Positions 1-8,984 of a stretch of 64,000 bases of DNA are shown here, piece after piece (the stretch's first letter is position 1; each line of letters starts with the position of its first letter). Source of the DNA: Agathobaculum butyriciproducens (GTDB lineage Bacteria > Bacillota > Clostridia > Oscillospirales > Butyricicoccaceae). The stretch lies in assembly GCA_003096535.1 (NCBI GenBank), contig QEKJ01000010.1, forward strand, positions 1-64,000, written 5' to 3'. A program made the translations under genes and the position numbers. A model generated the notes under the pieces. The model was not told where the DNA came from. It did not search any database and saw nothing but the letters and a program-made list of their open reading frames with translations.

Positions 1-183
1 CTGGGCATTTCCGGTGCTATCCAGCATAAGGCTGGTATGCAGGATTCCGAGTGCATCGTAGCAGTTAACAAGTCTGATTCCGCTCCGATCTTCGATGTAG
101 CTGACTACGGCATCTGCGGCGACCTGTTCAAGGTTGTTCCGATGATGATCGACGCAATCAAGGCTGCTAAGGAGTCCAAGTAA
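1..183 (+). CDS. etfA: Electron transfer flavoprotein alpha subunit, C-terminal end (partial)
   Basis: The gene enters from the left edge already in frame and stops with TAA at 181-183, so only about the last 60 residues are visible. They contain the FAD-binding tail typical of Etf[13 protein letters not shown], then [17 protein letters not shown] and [10 protein letters not shown]. EtfA with EtfB forms the soluble FAD heterodimer that carries electrons for acyl-CoA dehydrogenases, including electron-bifurcating butyryl-CoA dehydrogenase in anaerobic butyrate producers. That metabolic role is inferred from the family. An intrinsic terminator follows directly, so this is the last gene of its operon. 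Confidence 0.93.
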   Translation: MGISGAIQHKAGMQDSECIVAVNKSDSAPIFDVADYGICGDLFKVVPMMIDAIKAAKESK

Positions 184-211
184 TCAACTGAATATCGTTC
201 AGATTTGATAG

Positions 212-243
212 AAAAGCCTCTGTCCGATGGACAGAGGCTTTTT
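212..243 (+). terminator. Intrinsic terminator after etfA
   Basis: A perfect 11-bp stem (AGCCTCTGTCC / GGACAGAGGCT) with a 3-nt loop is followed by a T run, 30 bp after the etfA stop. Confidence 0.9.
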
Positions 244-256
244 GTGCTGTTTGGGT

Positions 257-661
257 TCATTGTTCGGCGCCTACACTGGGATATTCAGGGTCGTGGTCGA
301 GATAATATTCAACATGGTAAATCCCGTAATAATCGTTTACGATTTTGCGGACATCTTCGACGGATTGATTTGTGGATGTGTCGCTGTATACGCCACGCAG
401 TGTTTTATACGGGTTTTGCTCGAAAGTGGTGATATAGTCCTTGGTTGCAGCCGGAAAATAAAGCGATTGCTTGTAATGACCCGGCATGTGTGCCCCTTTG
501 GATGCCATAAATGCAACACATTCCTTGTCTGGCAGGTCGGACAGCCGGATTCCGGTCTGCATATATTCCGAAACCGGCGGTGTGTTTTTGATCGTTACAG
601 CCATAATCGCAATGGTGGCGAACAACAGAACGAAAATTGCTTTGATTCGTGCGCTTAGCAT
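257..661 (-). CDS. Small membrane-anchored or secreted protein of unknown function
   Basis: A 134-residue protein I do not recognise. Residues about 5-24 are a hydrophobic segment after two positive charges (SARIKAIFVLLFATIAIM), suiting an uncleaved signal anchor or signal peptide. The rest is soluble, Tyr/Asp-rich and lacks cysteines and obvious catalytic motifs. The ATG follows a GGCGGTGAT ribosome-binding stretch. A TATAAT-like box lies on the minus strand near 690-700. It converges with etfA and follows the clpC terminator, so it is probably monocistronic. The gene is likely real; its function is unknown. Confidence 0.6.
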   Translation of the reverse strand: MLSARIKAIFVLLFATIAIMAVTIKNTPPVSEYMQTGIRLSDLPDKECVAFMASKGAHMPGHYKQSLYFPAATKDYITTFEQNPYKTLRGVYSDTSTNQSVEDVRKIVNDYYGIYHVEYYLDHDPEYPSVGAEQ

Positions 662-852
662 GGTATCACCGCCTTGTCTGATATATATTTTATTATACTG
701 TAAATCGGTTCGTCCTGAAAGTATAAATTTAGAGAAAACGATACCGTATCAAACGATTTGCACAGCCCACATCGTAGGGGAGCACGATTGCAAAGGATTC
801 AGAAGGCATAATTGTTACGCTCATTATCCATTATCAATTCTCAATTCTGCAC

Positions 853-890
853 AAAAAAGAGGTACGATTCTCCTGAATCGTACCTCTTTC
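853..890 (-). terminator. Intrinsic terminator of the ctsR-mcsA-mcsB-clpC operon
   Basis: On the minus strand a 15-bp perfect stem (AAAGAGGTACGATTC and its complement) with a 4-nt loop ends in a run of T, 17 bp after the clpC stop. The adjacent 790-850 stretch is AT-rich with no gene. Confidence 0.88.
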
Positions 891-906
891 GCTATCCAGA
901 TAAGGA

Positions 907-3402
907 TTATTCGTCCTTATTTTCGTTTTCTGCCGGAGCCTTTGCGTCCTTATGCGTCAGTACCAGCTTGTCGTCGGCGGTATCGAGCGTTACGCTGTCG
1001 CCCTTCTTGATCTTGCCCTCGAGGGATTCCTCGGCAACAAGATCCTCGACCTCGTTGGTAACGGCACGGCGCAGCGGGCGGGCACCGTAAACCGGATCAA
1101 AACCAGCCTTAGCCAGATGCTTCTTAGCGGCCTCGGTCCAATCCATGGTGATCTCCATATCCTGCATGCGGGCAGCAACCTTGCGGAGCATGCCGTCAGC
1201 AATCTGTGCAATCTCGTCCTCGTTCAGACGGTTGAACACGATGATGTCATCAATACGGTTGAGGAACTCCGGACGAACCGCGGTCTTGAGTTCCGCCATA
1301 ACGTCGGCCTTGATCTGCTCAAAGGTGCGCTCTGCAGCGTCCTCCGGCTTGCCGTCCGCAAAGCCGAGCGACTTGCGGCCGCTGCCGGTGATCTTCTGTG
1401 CGCCGATGTTGGAGGTCATGATGATGATGGTATTCTTGAAGTCTACATGGCGGCCCTGACCGTCGGTCAGGATACCATCTTCAAGGATCTGCAGCAGGAT
1501 GTTGAATACATCCGGGTGTGCCTTCTCGATCTCATCGAACAGGACAACCGAGTACGGATGACGGCGAACCTTCTCGGACAGCTGACCGCCCTCATCGTAG
1601 CCGACATATCCCGGAGGCGAACCGATCATACGCGAAACAGCGTGCTTCTCCATATATTCGGACATATCAATGCGGATCAGCGCATTTTCATCGCCGAACA
1701 TGGCCTCGGCCAGTGCCTTGCTCAGCTCGGTCTTGCCGACACCGGTAGGGCCGAGGAACAGGAACGAACCAATCGGGCGCTTCGGGTCGCGCAGGCCGAC
1801 ACGGCTGCGGCGGATTGCCTTAGCAACGGCGGTTACAGCCTCGCTCTGACCGATGACACGCTGATGCAGCGTATCCTCGAGGTGCAGCAGGCGCTGTCCC
1901 TCGTCCTCGGTCAGCTGAGCAACCGGAACACCGGTCCAGCCGGAGATAACGGCGGCAATATCGTCCTCGGTGACAGCACCGTGCGACTTGGTCTGCTGGT
2001 CAGCCCACTCCTTCTTGCGGGCCTCCATCGCTTCACGCTTGGACTTCTCCTCGTCACGCAGCTTGGCGGCGTTCTCAAAGTCCTGACCCTTGACGGCCTC
2101 TTCCTTCTTTGCAGCAACGGCGGCAATTTCGTCCTCGAGCTGCTTCAAATCCGGCGGAGTGGTCAGGCTGGACAGGCGAACGCGGGAGCAGGCCTCATCA
2201 ATTACGTCGATTGCCTTATCCGGCAGGTAACGGCCGGTTACATAGCGGACAGACAGCTTGACAGCGGCTTCAATAGCCTCGTCCGGAATCTTGATGCGGT
2301 GATGTGCTTCGTACTTGTCGCGCAGACCCTTCAAAATCTCAACGGCATCCTCGGCGGACGGCTCGTTGATCTGAACAGGCTGGAAACGACGCTCCAGAGC
2401 GGCATCCTTCTCAATATTCTTGCGGTACTCGTCAAGCGTGGTCGCGCCGATGACCTGTACCTCGCCGCGGCTCAGTGCGGGCTTGAGGATATTCGCTGCA
2501 TCGGCAGCGCCCTCAGCGGCACCGGCGCCCATCAGCATATGCATCTCATCGATGAACAGGATGGTGTCTTTCTTGGCGGTCAGCTCTTCGATGACCTTCT
2601 TGATGCGCTCCTCGAACTCGCCGCGGTACTTGGTGCCCGCGATCATGCCGGTCAGGTCGAGCGAGATCAGGCGCTTGCCCTTCAGGGTCTCCGGTACGTC
2701 GCCGGAAACAATCTTCTGGGCCAGACCCTCGACAACGGCGGTCTTGCCGACACCCGGATCACCGATCAGCGCCGGGTTGTTCTTGGTGCGGCGGGACAAA
2801 ATCTGGATGACACGCTGAATCTCCTTGGAGCGGCCGATAACCGGGTCCAGCTTGCCCTCCTTGGCAGCGGCTGTCAGGTCGCGGCCAAACTGGCTGAGCG
2901 CGTCCTTGCTGTCAGCGCCGCCGTTTGCAGCAGTGCCAGGCTCGCCGGAAACGCTGTCCTGTACGCCGCCGAGCGCCTCATTCAGCTTCTCAATAAGGAT
3001 CTGCGGGGTAATCTTCAGATTAGCAAGCGCGGTCAGTGCCACGTTCTGCCCTTCGCGCAGGATGCCGAGCAGCAGATGTTCGGTGCCGACATAGCCGGTG
3101 CCCATCTCGTTCGCGGACTGTACGGACAGCTCCACGATGCGCTTGGTGCGCGGCGTCATGCCCTGCGGCGCGGTGGAATCCGGGGTACCGCGGCCGGACA
3201 ACTCCTCGATCTGATGAACGAGAGCTTCGTCGGTCACGCCTGCGGCAGTGAGTGCCTTTGCGGCAGGGCCGCCGCCCTCACGCAGCAGACCGAGCAGCAG
3301 GTGCTCCGAGCCAATGTAGCTGTGACCGAACGAAGCGGCCGCTTCCTGTGCAAGCGTCAGTGCCTGACGGGCACGCTCGGTAAAACGGTTTTGATAGAAC
3401 AT
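907..3402 (-). CDS. clpC: ClpC-type AAA+ unfoldase (Hsp100)
   Basis: 831 residues, normal for ClpC. An N-terminal double Clp-N repeat (about 1-145; [15 protein letters not shown] and [15 protein letters not shown]) precedes NBD1 with Walker [10 protein letters not shown] and Walker [11 protein letters not shown], a UVR-containing middle domain (about 410-470), and NBD2 with Walker [10 protein letters not shown], Walker [11 protein letters not shown] and the usual C-terminal D2-small domain. ClpC unfolds substrates for ClpP, working with McsB-marked (phosphoarginine) proteins and adaptors such as MecA. The ATG at 3402 is chosen over an upstream GTG because AAGGAG lies 8 bp before it. It is the last gene of the heat-shock operon; radA does not follow. 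Confidence 0.97.
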   Translation of the reverse strand: MFYQNRFTERARQALTLAQEAAASFGHSYIGSEHLLLGLLREGGGPAAKALTAAGVTDEALVHQIEELSGRGTPDSTAPQGMTPRTKRIVELSVQSANEMGTGYVGTEHLLLGILREGQNVALTALANLKITPQILIEKLNEALGGVQDSVSGEPGTAANGGADSKDALSQFGRDLTAAAKEGKLDPVIGRSKEIQRVIQILSRRTKNNPALIGDPGVGKTAVVEGLAQKIVSGDVPETLKGKRLISLDLTGMIAGTKYRGEFEERIKKVIEELTAKKDTILFIDEMHMLMGAGAAEGAADAANILKPALSRGEVQVIGATTLDEYRKNIEKDAALERRFQPVQINEPSAEDAVEILKGLRDKYEAHHRIKIPDEAIEAAVKLSVRYVTGRYLPDKAIDVIDEACSRVRLSSLTTPPDLKQLEDEIAAVAAKKEEAVKGQDFENAAKLRDEEKSKREAMEARKKEWADQQTKSHGAVTEDDIAAVISGWTGVPVAQLTEDEGQRLLHLEDTLHQRVIGQSEAVTAVAKAIRRSRVGLRDPKRPIGSFLFLGPTGVGKTELSKALAEAMFGDENALIRIDMSEYMEKHAVSRMIGSPPGYVGYDEGGQLSEKVRRHPYSVVLFDEIEKAHPDVFNILLQILEDGILTDGQGRHVDFKNTIIIMTSNIGAQKITGSGRKSLGFADGKPEDAAERTFEQIKADVMAELKTAVRPEFLNRIDDIIVFNRLNEDEIAQIADGMLRKVAARMQDMEITMDWTEAAKKHLAKAGFDPVYGARPLRRAVTNEVEDLVAEESLEGKIKKGDSVTLDTADDKLVLTHKDAKAPAENENKDE

Positions 3403-3453
3403 AAATAACACTCCTTTCAGAGTAGGAAAATAGCTTGATTTAGGGGTAAAACG

Positions 3454-3532
3454 TCCTCGCAGGGGCGCACAATGTGCGTCCGGATTTCAGCATCGTGGTT
3501 GGAGTGGGCGCACACTGTGCGCCCCTGCGGGA
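3454..3532. repeat. Nested hairpin repeat between mcsB and clpC
   Basis: Two short hairpins (GGGGCGCAC-AAT-GTGCGTCC and GGGCGCACACTGTGCGCCC) are themselves complementary through outer arms around TCGCAGGGGCGCAC and GTGCGCCCCTGCGGGA. There is no T run, so it looks like a palindromic intergenic repeat or mRNA processing/stability structure rather than a terminator. A related short palindrome (GGGAGCACACTGTGCTCCC) occurs near 50355. Confidence 0.6.
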
Positions 3533-3539
3533 CAGGTGA

Positions 3540-4541
3540 TTAGTTGAATTGAATCGGCTTTGTCGCTTCACGTAGGATTTCCGCGCGTTTCTTATCGCGG
3601 TCCTGCGGTGCGCCGTTCAGCATTGCCGGACGGATGTGCTCCTCCAGTGCGTACAGCTTCTGCGCGTCCATGCCGGACAGGAAACCCATCTGCAGACCGA
3701 TCAGCACATCGGAAATGCACTGTACGGCTTCGCTCGTGTCGATGAGGTAGGCGCTCTTCATCGTGCCTGCCGCGCGGTAAATGCGGTCGCGCAGTGCGGG
3801 TTCATTCTGGCTGCGTACCTGCTCGCGCGCTTTCTTCTCTGCGTCGATGATGGTGGTTGCCGTTTCTACCAGCTTGTCGGTCAGCTCTGCGGCAGACGCA
3901 CCGAGAGTAACCTGATTGGACACCTGATAGAATCCGCCGACCGCCTGCGAGCCTTCGCCGTAGGTGCCGCGAACGGCACAGCCGCGGCTGCCCGCGTAGC
4001 CAATGATGCGGTCCATCTGCTCGGTTACGGTCAGCATTGGCAGATGCAGCATGATGGAGGCGCGGAGACCGGTGCCGATGTTGGTCGGGCAGGCGGTCAG
4101 GTAGCCGAGACGCTCGTCATACGCGAACGGCAGCGCCGCTTCGATGAGCGAAGCTACACGGTTTGCGGTTTCGAGACATTCCTTCGGGCAAAGGCCGGTG
4201 CCGATGACCTGCAAACGCAGATGATCTTCCTCGCCGACCATGATGGACACGCCGCTGTCCTTGGAGACAATCAGCCAGCCGCCGTTCTGCGCCAGCTCGG
4301 GGGAGATGAGGTGTTCCTCGACCAACTGAGAGGCTTCTGTCGAACGGGGGATGATCTGCTTCTTGTCAAACTCCGGACCGATGGTCGGGTTTTCTTTCAG
4401 TGCAGCGAATACCTTGTCAGCAATTTCACTGTGCTGCTGTTCGGTCAGACGGAACGGATAGCCCTTGATATTTCGTGCAAGGCGGACGCGGCTAGATGCA
4501 GCCAGACCGGTAAAGCCGCCGTGAATCTCAAACATACTCAT
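3540..4541 (-). CDS. mcsB: Protein arginine kinase McsB
   Basis: 333 residues, slightly shorter than the B. subtilis protein (about 363). It has the phosphagen-kinase fold signatures: SSRVRLARNIKGYPF near the N-terminus, LTACPTNIGTGLRASIMLHLP mid-protein, and the RGTYGEGS loop. McsB phosphorylates arginines on client proteins, tagging them for ClpCP, and inactivates CtsR. Its ATG overlaps the mcsA stop (ATGA), with GGAGGG upstream inside mcsA, so the two are translationally coupled. The C-terminal pArg-binding region seems to end early. Confidence 0.95.
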   Translation of the reverse strand: MSMFEIHGGFTGLAASSRVRLARNIKGYPFRLTEQQHSEIADKVFAALKENPTIGPEFDKKQIIPRSTEASQLVEEHLISPELAQNGGWLIVSKDSGVSIMVGEEDHLRLQVIGTGLCPKECLETANRVASLIEAALPFAYDERLGYLTACPTNIGTGLRASIMLHLPMLTVTEQMDRIIGYAGSRGCAVRGTYGEGSQAVGGFYQVSNQVTLGASAAELTDKLVETATTIIDAEKKAREQVRSQNEPALRDRIYRAAGTMKSAYLIDTSEAVQCISDVLIGLQMGFLSGMDAQKLYALEEHIRPAMLNGAPQDRDKKRAEILREATKPIQFN

Positions 4542-5083
4542 TTCTGTTCACCCTCCATTCTGCGGATCTCATCGCGCAGGCTTGCTGCGCGCTCGTAATC
4601 TTCGCTTTCAACTGCCGCTTTCAGCTGTGCCTTGAGGTCAGCCACCGGATCAGCCTTGGGCTGTTCGGGCGCCGCCGGTGCCGTGCCGATATGACGCGTT
4701 GCACCGTGAATCTTCTGTACATACGGATTCAGAATATCCGCAAACGTGGCGTAGCAGTCCGGGCAGCCGACGCGGCCGGTGCGGCGCAGCTCGCTTTCGG
4801 TCATGCCGCAAGTCGGGCACTTGCGCTCGGTGCCGAGCATGGTAGCGGTCGGAGCCGCTTCGCCCAGCATGTCATTCCACAGGCTGCCAAAGCCGCCGCC
4901 GAGGAACGAATGGAACGGATCGCTCCAGAAGTGGTTCATCGACTGAAAGGCGTTTTCAAACGCACCGCCGAGGTTTTCCTTCTGTGCACATTCCGGACAC
5001 AGGTGCATCTCACGGGTGACACCGTTTACGGTTTCCTTATAATACATGGTAGCTTCATTCTTGCCGCATTTTTCGCATTTCAT
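4538..5083 (-). CDS. mcsA: McsA, zinc-finger activator of McsB
   Basis: 181 residues. Four CxxC pairs are visible (CEKCGKNE, CPECAQ, CPTCGM, CPDCYATF), the zinc-binding sites of McsA, followed by a C-terminal UVR motif (about 150-178; LKAAVESEDYERAASLRDEIRRME). McsA activates the McsB kinase and tunes CtsR repression. It sits between ctsR and mcsB as usual, but the 210-bp gap to ctsR is unusually long and holds a structured element. Confidence 0.95.
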   Translation of the reverse strand: MKCEKCGKNEATMYYKETVNGVTREMHLCPECAQKENLGGAFENAFQSMNHFWSDPFHSFLGGGFGSLWNDMLGEAAPTATMLGTERKCPTCGMTESELRRTGRVGCPDCYATFADILNPYVQKIHGATRHIGTAPAAPEQPKADPVADLKAQLKAAVESEDYERAASLRDEIRRMEGEQK

Positions 5084-5147
5084 AAGTCAAAACTCCTCTC
5101 TAAGAGATTCTATACTATTATATAAGGTAAATTGGTTTGCTTTTTCA

Positions 5148-5293
5148 TTTTCATTCAAATCCAGCTTTGCCGGATTTGAATACCGCTGCCCGCGCCGTGG
5201 CGGCGCGTCCTCGTTCGCTGTGCGAACGAGAGGGGGTTATCCGAAAAAGTTTCTTCGGAACTTTTTCGGTATCTAAGGGGGACAGCGTCCCCC
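5148..5293 (-). ncRNA. Structured element, copy 3 (short form), between ctsR and mcsA
   Basis: Read on the minus strand, the ctsR stop runs straight into hairpin 1 (GGGGGAC-GCT-GTCCCCC). Hairpin 2 has a long stem capped by GTTCCGAAGAAAC and is followed by ATAACCCC. Then come a CTCGTTCG/CGAACGAG hairpin, a GCGCCGCCACGGCGC hairpin and a closing stem around TCCGGCAAAGCTGGA. The same order (G-rich hairpin, GGTTCC-N4-GAAACC hairpin, GATACCC, later TCCGGCAAAGCTGGA) recurs on the plus strand at 58282 and, in part, 45603. It has no coding potential. It may be a structured RNA or a mobile hairpin repeat. Confidence 0.6.
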
Positions 5294-5749
5294 TTAGACT
5301 GTCGCAACGCCCATTACCGAACATCGGTAGATGGCGGCGCGCAGTCTGTCGCGGTCGGTCTTATCAACCTCCGCCAGCGCACCGTCCGAGCAGGCGGACA
5401 GCAGCAGCTGACCTTCGCGCTGGGTAAGCAGCTCAGCGGAAACGAGTGCGCGTGTCAGCCGCGCCGCGTCGTTCTGGCTCAGCCGTCCGCCGATACCGCG
5501 TGCCGCTTCGAGCAGCGTGCGCTGCTTGTCATCCAGCAGACGGATAATGCGGATGAAACCGCCGCCGCCGCGCTGGCTCTCAACCAGATAACCATGCTCC
5601 GGTGTGAAGCGGGTCTCTATCACATAATTGATTTGACTCGGTACGCACGAAAACCGGTCAGCAAGGCTTTTGCGCTGCAGCTCAGCAACGCCGCCGCCGT
5701 CTGACAGCATCTCACCGATGAAGTCGGCGATCACATCGGACATTTTCAT
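5294..5749 (-). CDS. ctsR: CtsR, class III heat-shock repressor
   Basis: 151 residues. The N-terminal winged helix (MSDVIADFIGEML...ADRFSCVPSQINYVIETRF) contains the glycine-rich wing RGGGGFIRI that reads the CtsR operator. The C-terminal domain is the McsB/temperature-responsive part. CtsR represses clp genes. AGGAAGTG precedes the ATG. It heads the operon and a candidate CtsR box lies upstream, indicating autoregulation. Confidence 0.95.
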   Translation of the reverse strand: MKMSDVIADFIGEMLSDGGGVAELQRKSLADRFSCVPSQINYVIETRFTPEHGYLVESQRGGGGFIRIIRLLDDKQRTLLEAARGIGGRLSQNDAARLTRALVSAELLTQREGQLLLSACSDGALAEVDKTDRDRLRAAIYRCSVMGVATV

Positions 5750-5810
5750 GGTGTTTCACTTCCTTCCGGGAAGGCACTCACTCATCTGACCTTCCCTGAT
5801 CATTGTCTAT

Positions 5811-5839
5811 ATTGTATATCCGGAGGCGTCTAAAATCAA
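5811..5839 (-). promoter_or_regulatory. Sigma-A promoter of the ctsR operon
   Basis: On the minus strand: -35 TTGATT (5834-5839), 17-bp spacer, -10 TACAAT (5811-5816), about 62 bp upstream of the ctsR ATG. Confidence 0.75.
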
Positions 5840-5847
5840 GAGAAAAA

Positions 5848-5864
5848 TTTGACCATTTCTGACT
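5848..5864 (-). promoter_or_regulatory. Candidate CtsR operator
   Basis: The plus strand reads TTTGACC-ATT-TCTGACT, one mismatch from a tandem TTTGACY spaced by 3 bp, the CtsR heptamer arrangement. It lies just upstream of the -35. A weaker half-matching pair lies at about 5783-5799 near the start site. Confidence 0.7.
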
Positions 5865-6065
5865 ATTAAAGTGAGGTAGATAAGGCTAACCATGAGTTTT
5901 CTCGCTATATCGCTTTGAATCACGATTTTTCTCGATTTTTCATAAACTGACCCAAATTGTGTACTATGATAAAAGTTACCAAAGACTAACCGCTTGTTTT
6001 TGTTGCTTTTTTTAAATCTTGTGGTAAAATGATAATTGTAAAATACATTTGGAGGTGCAATACCA

Positions 6066-6236
6066 ATGGCATATGTTATCGGTGGCGGCTGCATTATGTG
6101 CGGCTCTTGCGCTGGCGAGTGCCCGGTTGGCGCTATCGCTGAGGGCGACGGCAAGTACGAGATCAACGCTGACGCATGTGTAGATTGCGGTACCTGCGCA
6201 GGTTCCTGCCCGGTAGGCGCTATCTCTCAGGGCTAA
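6066..6236 (+). CDS. 2[4Fe-4S] ferredoxin
   Basis: A 56-residue protein with two clostridial ferredoxin signatures, CIMCGSCAGECP and CVDCGTCAGSCP, giving all eight cysteine ligands for two [4Fe-4S] clusters. It is a low-potential soluble electron carrier, used in anaerobes with pyruvate:ferredoxin oxidoreductase, hydrogenase, Rnf and Etf-Bcd. GGAGGT lies 9 bp before the ATG and a terminator follows, so it is monocistronic. A -10-like TAAAAT lies at 6025-6030. Length and motifs are standard for Clostridium-type ferredoxin. Confidence 0.96.
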   Translation: MAYVIGGGCIMCGSCAGECPVGAIAEGDGKYEINADACVDCGTCAGSCPVGAISQG

Positions 6237-6263
6237 TTCCTGAACACATATAAAGCGAAGTAC

Positions 6264-6299
6264 AAAACCCTGTTCCGTTTGGAATGGGGTTTTTACTTT
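6264..6299 (+). terminator. Intrinsic terminator of the ferredoxin gene
   Basis: A hairpin pairing AAACCCTGTTCC with GGAATGGGGTTT around a GTTT loop is followed by a T-rich tail. Confidence 0.8.
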
Positions 6300-6379
6300 T
6301 GCCTAAAACAGCAGAGCGGTCGCGCATTCTTGGCACCGAATGGCTGGGGGACGCGAACTGCGTAAGCGTGTTCGTCATT

Positions 6380-7185
6380 TTCCGGGCGGCACCTTTTTCT
6401 GCACCGGCTGAGTGGGGTATTTGAACCGCGCAGGCGGTTCACCCTAACGGGCGGAGAGTTTTTCGCTGAACCTCAGCGGGGGGATTCGCCGTCTGCGGAC
6501 GGCGGGAGCGTCGCGGCGCCCGCCGCGGGGGCAAAAAGGAAGGACAACCTGCGGTTTTCCTTCCTCTTTGAACTCCTACCTTTCCCTTGCTTGATAGTCC
6601 GGCGCAGATTGCCAACATGTGACCGCTGTGAAATAGGGGGACGGCAGAGGATTTTTTCTCTGCTACGGACGAACTACCTTCGGAGTCCGTCCTCTTGAGC
6701 AACCTGTTCGCAGGGTCAGATACCGTTCTGCTACACATGCGTGTTAATCAACGCAAGGCGCGGCATGACAGTGCCGCGCAAATCCTTGGCACGTTGTACC
6801 GCACGGCACCTACGAATTTAGACGTTTGGTACAATTTATCCTCGCAGACCCTGTCTATTATAACGCGCTCACGAGTTGCGCGGCACGGTCATGCCGCGCC
6901 TGCGTAGAGTAAACCACCTGTGTAGCAGTAATCTATCTGTGAACTACGAATATTTCACGAAAAACACGCAACGGTAACCCAACTGCCGTTCCCTTTTTCG
7001 GAGCGGTCGCCGGTCTCTGGTCTGCGCCAGACTCTCTAAGGGAAAGGGGAGATACACAAGAGGGTGGGCACTCATTTAATCCGCGCACGGCGCGGGAAAA
7101 AGGTTTAGCAGCCTACGGGCAAACCGCAGGTGTCTACCCTCTTGTGCGCCCGCGCGGCGTCAGCGCACATTTCGTTCGCTTCTCA
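6380..7185. repeat. Large non-coding foldback repeat, copy A
   Basis: About 0.8 kb without a convincing gene. The two halves are imperfect reverse complements around a centre near 6830. CTGCTACACA and GGCGCGGCATGACAGTGCCGCGC on the left (6728-6780) mirror GCGCGGCACGGTCATGCC and CTGTGTAGCAG on the right (6877-6927). CTGTGAAATAGGGGGACGGCAG (6627-6648) mirrors CTGCCGTTCCCTTTTTCGG (about 6980-7000). Numerous sub-hairpins are nested inside. It is homologous to copies at 34215 and 49800. Confidence 0.75.
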
Positions 7186-7227
7186 AGCGGCGACAATATA
7201 TAATAGGAATAGGCGAAGAAAAAACAC

Positions 7228-7255
7228 TTGAAATTTCCGTGCAATATGATATAAT
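7228..7255 (+). promoter_or_regulatory. Promoter-like TTGAAA-N16-TATAAT
   Basis: -35 TTGAAA (7228-7233) and perfect -10 TATAAT (7250-7255), placed only about 20 bp before a terminator hairpin rather than before a gene. Confidence 0.6.
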
Positions 7256-7260
7256 GAAAA

Positions 7261-7311
7261 AGCTAAAATTTCAATGCCTTGCAAGCTTATGCTCGCAAGG
7301 CGTTCTTTTTT
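7261..7311 (+). ncRNA. Candidate very short terminated transcript
   Basis: Transcription from the TTGAAA/TATAAT promoter would start near 7261 and meet a GCCTTGC (7276-7282) / GCAAGGC (7295-7301) hairpin followed by a run of T within about 50 nt. No ORF fits. It could be a small RNA, or a leftover promoter plus terminator. The 7312-7672 stretch to the antiporter holds only a weak 44-codon ORF without a ribosome-binding site and a -10-like TATAAT at 7625-7630. Confidence 0.35.
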
Positions 7312-7672
7312 GCCTTGCGGCATAGACGGGGCAGAAAAATAATGTTCAAAATCAAGTTAGACGAATTAGGCTTCCTGCTGGCGTATCCGCTGCAGATCTT
7401 TGTGGTCGGTCCGTTCTGCCGATTTGTATTTGACGGACGCATGGGCGCGCGCACGCATATCTTCGCAGAGGGATAACAGGCGATTTCGGAAGGATCTGCT
7501 GGATAATGTCAGAAAATAGCGAAACTGGCAGAGTGCACAGAGATTGGATGCGCTGTTTGGTAATTTCGTTCAAAATCACGGAGCAAAAATTGAAATCTTA
7601 GCTGGTTCTTTGCGCGAAAAAGAGTATAATATTCTATGCAAAAGGTTATCACATTAAGAAAGGGTGGGAACA

Positions 7673-8899
7673 ATGTCATATGACTTTCTGTTGACGATTG
7701 CGATCATCATGTTGTTCACAAAGGTATTCGGCCTTACTTCGGAGCGCGTGCATATGCCGCAGGTTGTCGGTGCACTGATTGCCGGCGTGCTGGTTGGCCC
7801 GAGCTGCCTCGGCTGGGTAGGCGAGACCGATTTTCTGGTAAAGGCCGCTGAGATCGGTGTAATCATCTTGATGTTTAACGCAGGTATGGATACTGATCTG
7901 GACGAGCTGAAAACCACCGGTTTTGCGTCCTTCGTTATTGCGCTGATCGGTGTTATCGTGCCGCTGATCGGTGGTGTTGCATGCTATCTGGCGTTCGACA
8001 ATGATCCGACCGACCCGATGAACATGCTGAAGGCTGCTTTCATCGGTGTCGTTCTGACCGCTACCTCGGTTTCGATCACCGTCGAGACCCTGCGTGAGAT
8101 GGGCAAGCTGAAAAGTAAAGTCGGTACAGCAATCCTCGGCGCAGCTGTAATCGACGATATCCTCGGTATCGTGGTGCTGACCATTCTGACCGCACTGACT
8201 GACCCGTCGGTAAAGCCGATTCTGGTACTCGGCCGCATCGTTGCGTTCTTCGGTTTCGTACTGGTTGTTGGTCTCGTTATGTACCGCGTATTCCTCAAGA
8301 TGGAGGAGAAGTGGCATCATCATCGCCGTATTGCAATCTATGCGGTAGCATTCGCATTCCTGATGAGCTATGTTGCAGAGCGTTACTTCGGTATTGCAGA
8401 TATCACCGGTGCATACTTTGCAGGCATCGTAATGTGCCGTCTGTCCTCTGCGCGTGACTACGTTGCAAGCAAGACCAACGTGCTCGGCTACATGCTGTTC
8501 TCTCCGCTGTTCTTCGCTTCCATCGGTATTAAGACCAACCTGGAAGGTCTGACCAGCACCATGGCGATCTTCGCAGTGGTACTGACCATCATTGCAATCC
8601 TGACCAAGATCATCGGCTGTGGCATTGGTGCCCGCATCATGGGCTTCCAGACCTATGATGCGTTCTCCATCGGTCTGGGCATGGTATCCCGCGGTGAGGT
8701 TGCGCTGATCGTAGCACAGAAGGGCGAGCAGGCCGGTCTGATCGACCCGCACATGTTCCCGCCGATCGTACTGGTCGTTATCGTTACTACGCTGGTAACG
8801 CCGATTCTGCTCAAGCTCGGCATGAGCAAGCAGACCCCGGCAAACACGGAGTTCAATGCACAGGAAAAGGTGCAGATGCCCAAGGTAAGCCAGCACTAA
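7673..8899 (+). CDS. Cation:proton antiporter, CPA2 (KefB/Na+-H+ exchanger) family
   Basis: 408 residues with about 11-12 hydrophobic segments covering nearly the whole length. Signatures of the Na_H_Exchanger fold include MPQVVGALIAGVLVGPSCLGWV, LMFNAGMDTDLDEL, GAAVIDDILGIVVL (the buried DD pair expected in the ion-binding unwound helices) and the GMVSRGEVALIVA motif near the C-terminus. It lacks the TrkA-N/RCK tail of full KefB, so it is a short antiporter. ATG 7673 is chosen because AAGGG lies about 8 bp upstream. Its ion (Na+ or K+) cannot be told from sequence. Monocistronic with a strong terminator. Confidence 0.9.
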   Translation: MSYDFLLTIAIIMLFTKVFGLTSERVHMPQVVGALIAGVLVGPSCLGWVGETDFLVKAAEIGVIILMFNAGMDTDLDELKTTGFASFVIALIGVIVPLIGGVACYLAFDNDPTDPMNMLKAAFIGVVLTATSVSITVETLREMGKLKSKVGTAILGAAVIDDILGIVVLTILTALTDPSVKPILVLGRIVAFFGFVLVVGLVMYRVFLKMEEKWHHHRRIAIYAVAFAFLMSYVAERYFGIADITGAYFAGIVMCRLSSARDYVASKTNVLGYMLFSPLFFASIGIKTNLEGLTSTMAIFAVVLTIIAILTKIIGCGIGARIMGFQTYDAFSIGLGMVSRGEVALIVAQKGEQAGLIDPHMFPPIVLVVIVTTLVTPILLKLGMSKQTPANTEFNAQEKVQMPKVSQH

Positions 8900-8945
8900 A
8901 AATTGAAAATTGAGGATGGAGAATGGAAAATGCTTCATCCGAAGG

Positions 8946-8984
8946 AAAACAACGTCCTGTATTGTGTGCAGGACGTTGTTTTTG
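8946..8984 (+). terminator. Terminator after the antiporter
   Basis: A 14-bp stem AAAACAACGTCCTG / CAGGACGTTGTTTT with a short loop and T tail. Confidence 0.85.

Noticed and set aside
952..3408. Long open frame on the plus strand opposite clpC (818 codons)
   Set aside because: It is the antisense shadow of clpC, which has full domain support. The plus frame has no domain or ribosome-binding site.
7342..7476. 44-codon ORF (MFKIKLDELGFLLAYP...)
   Set aside because: No ribosome-binding site, no promoter other than one cut off by a terminator, and no recognisable motif.
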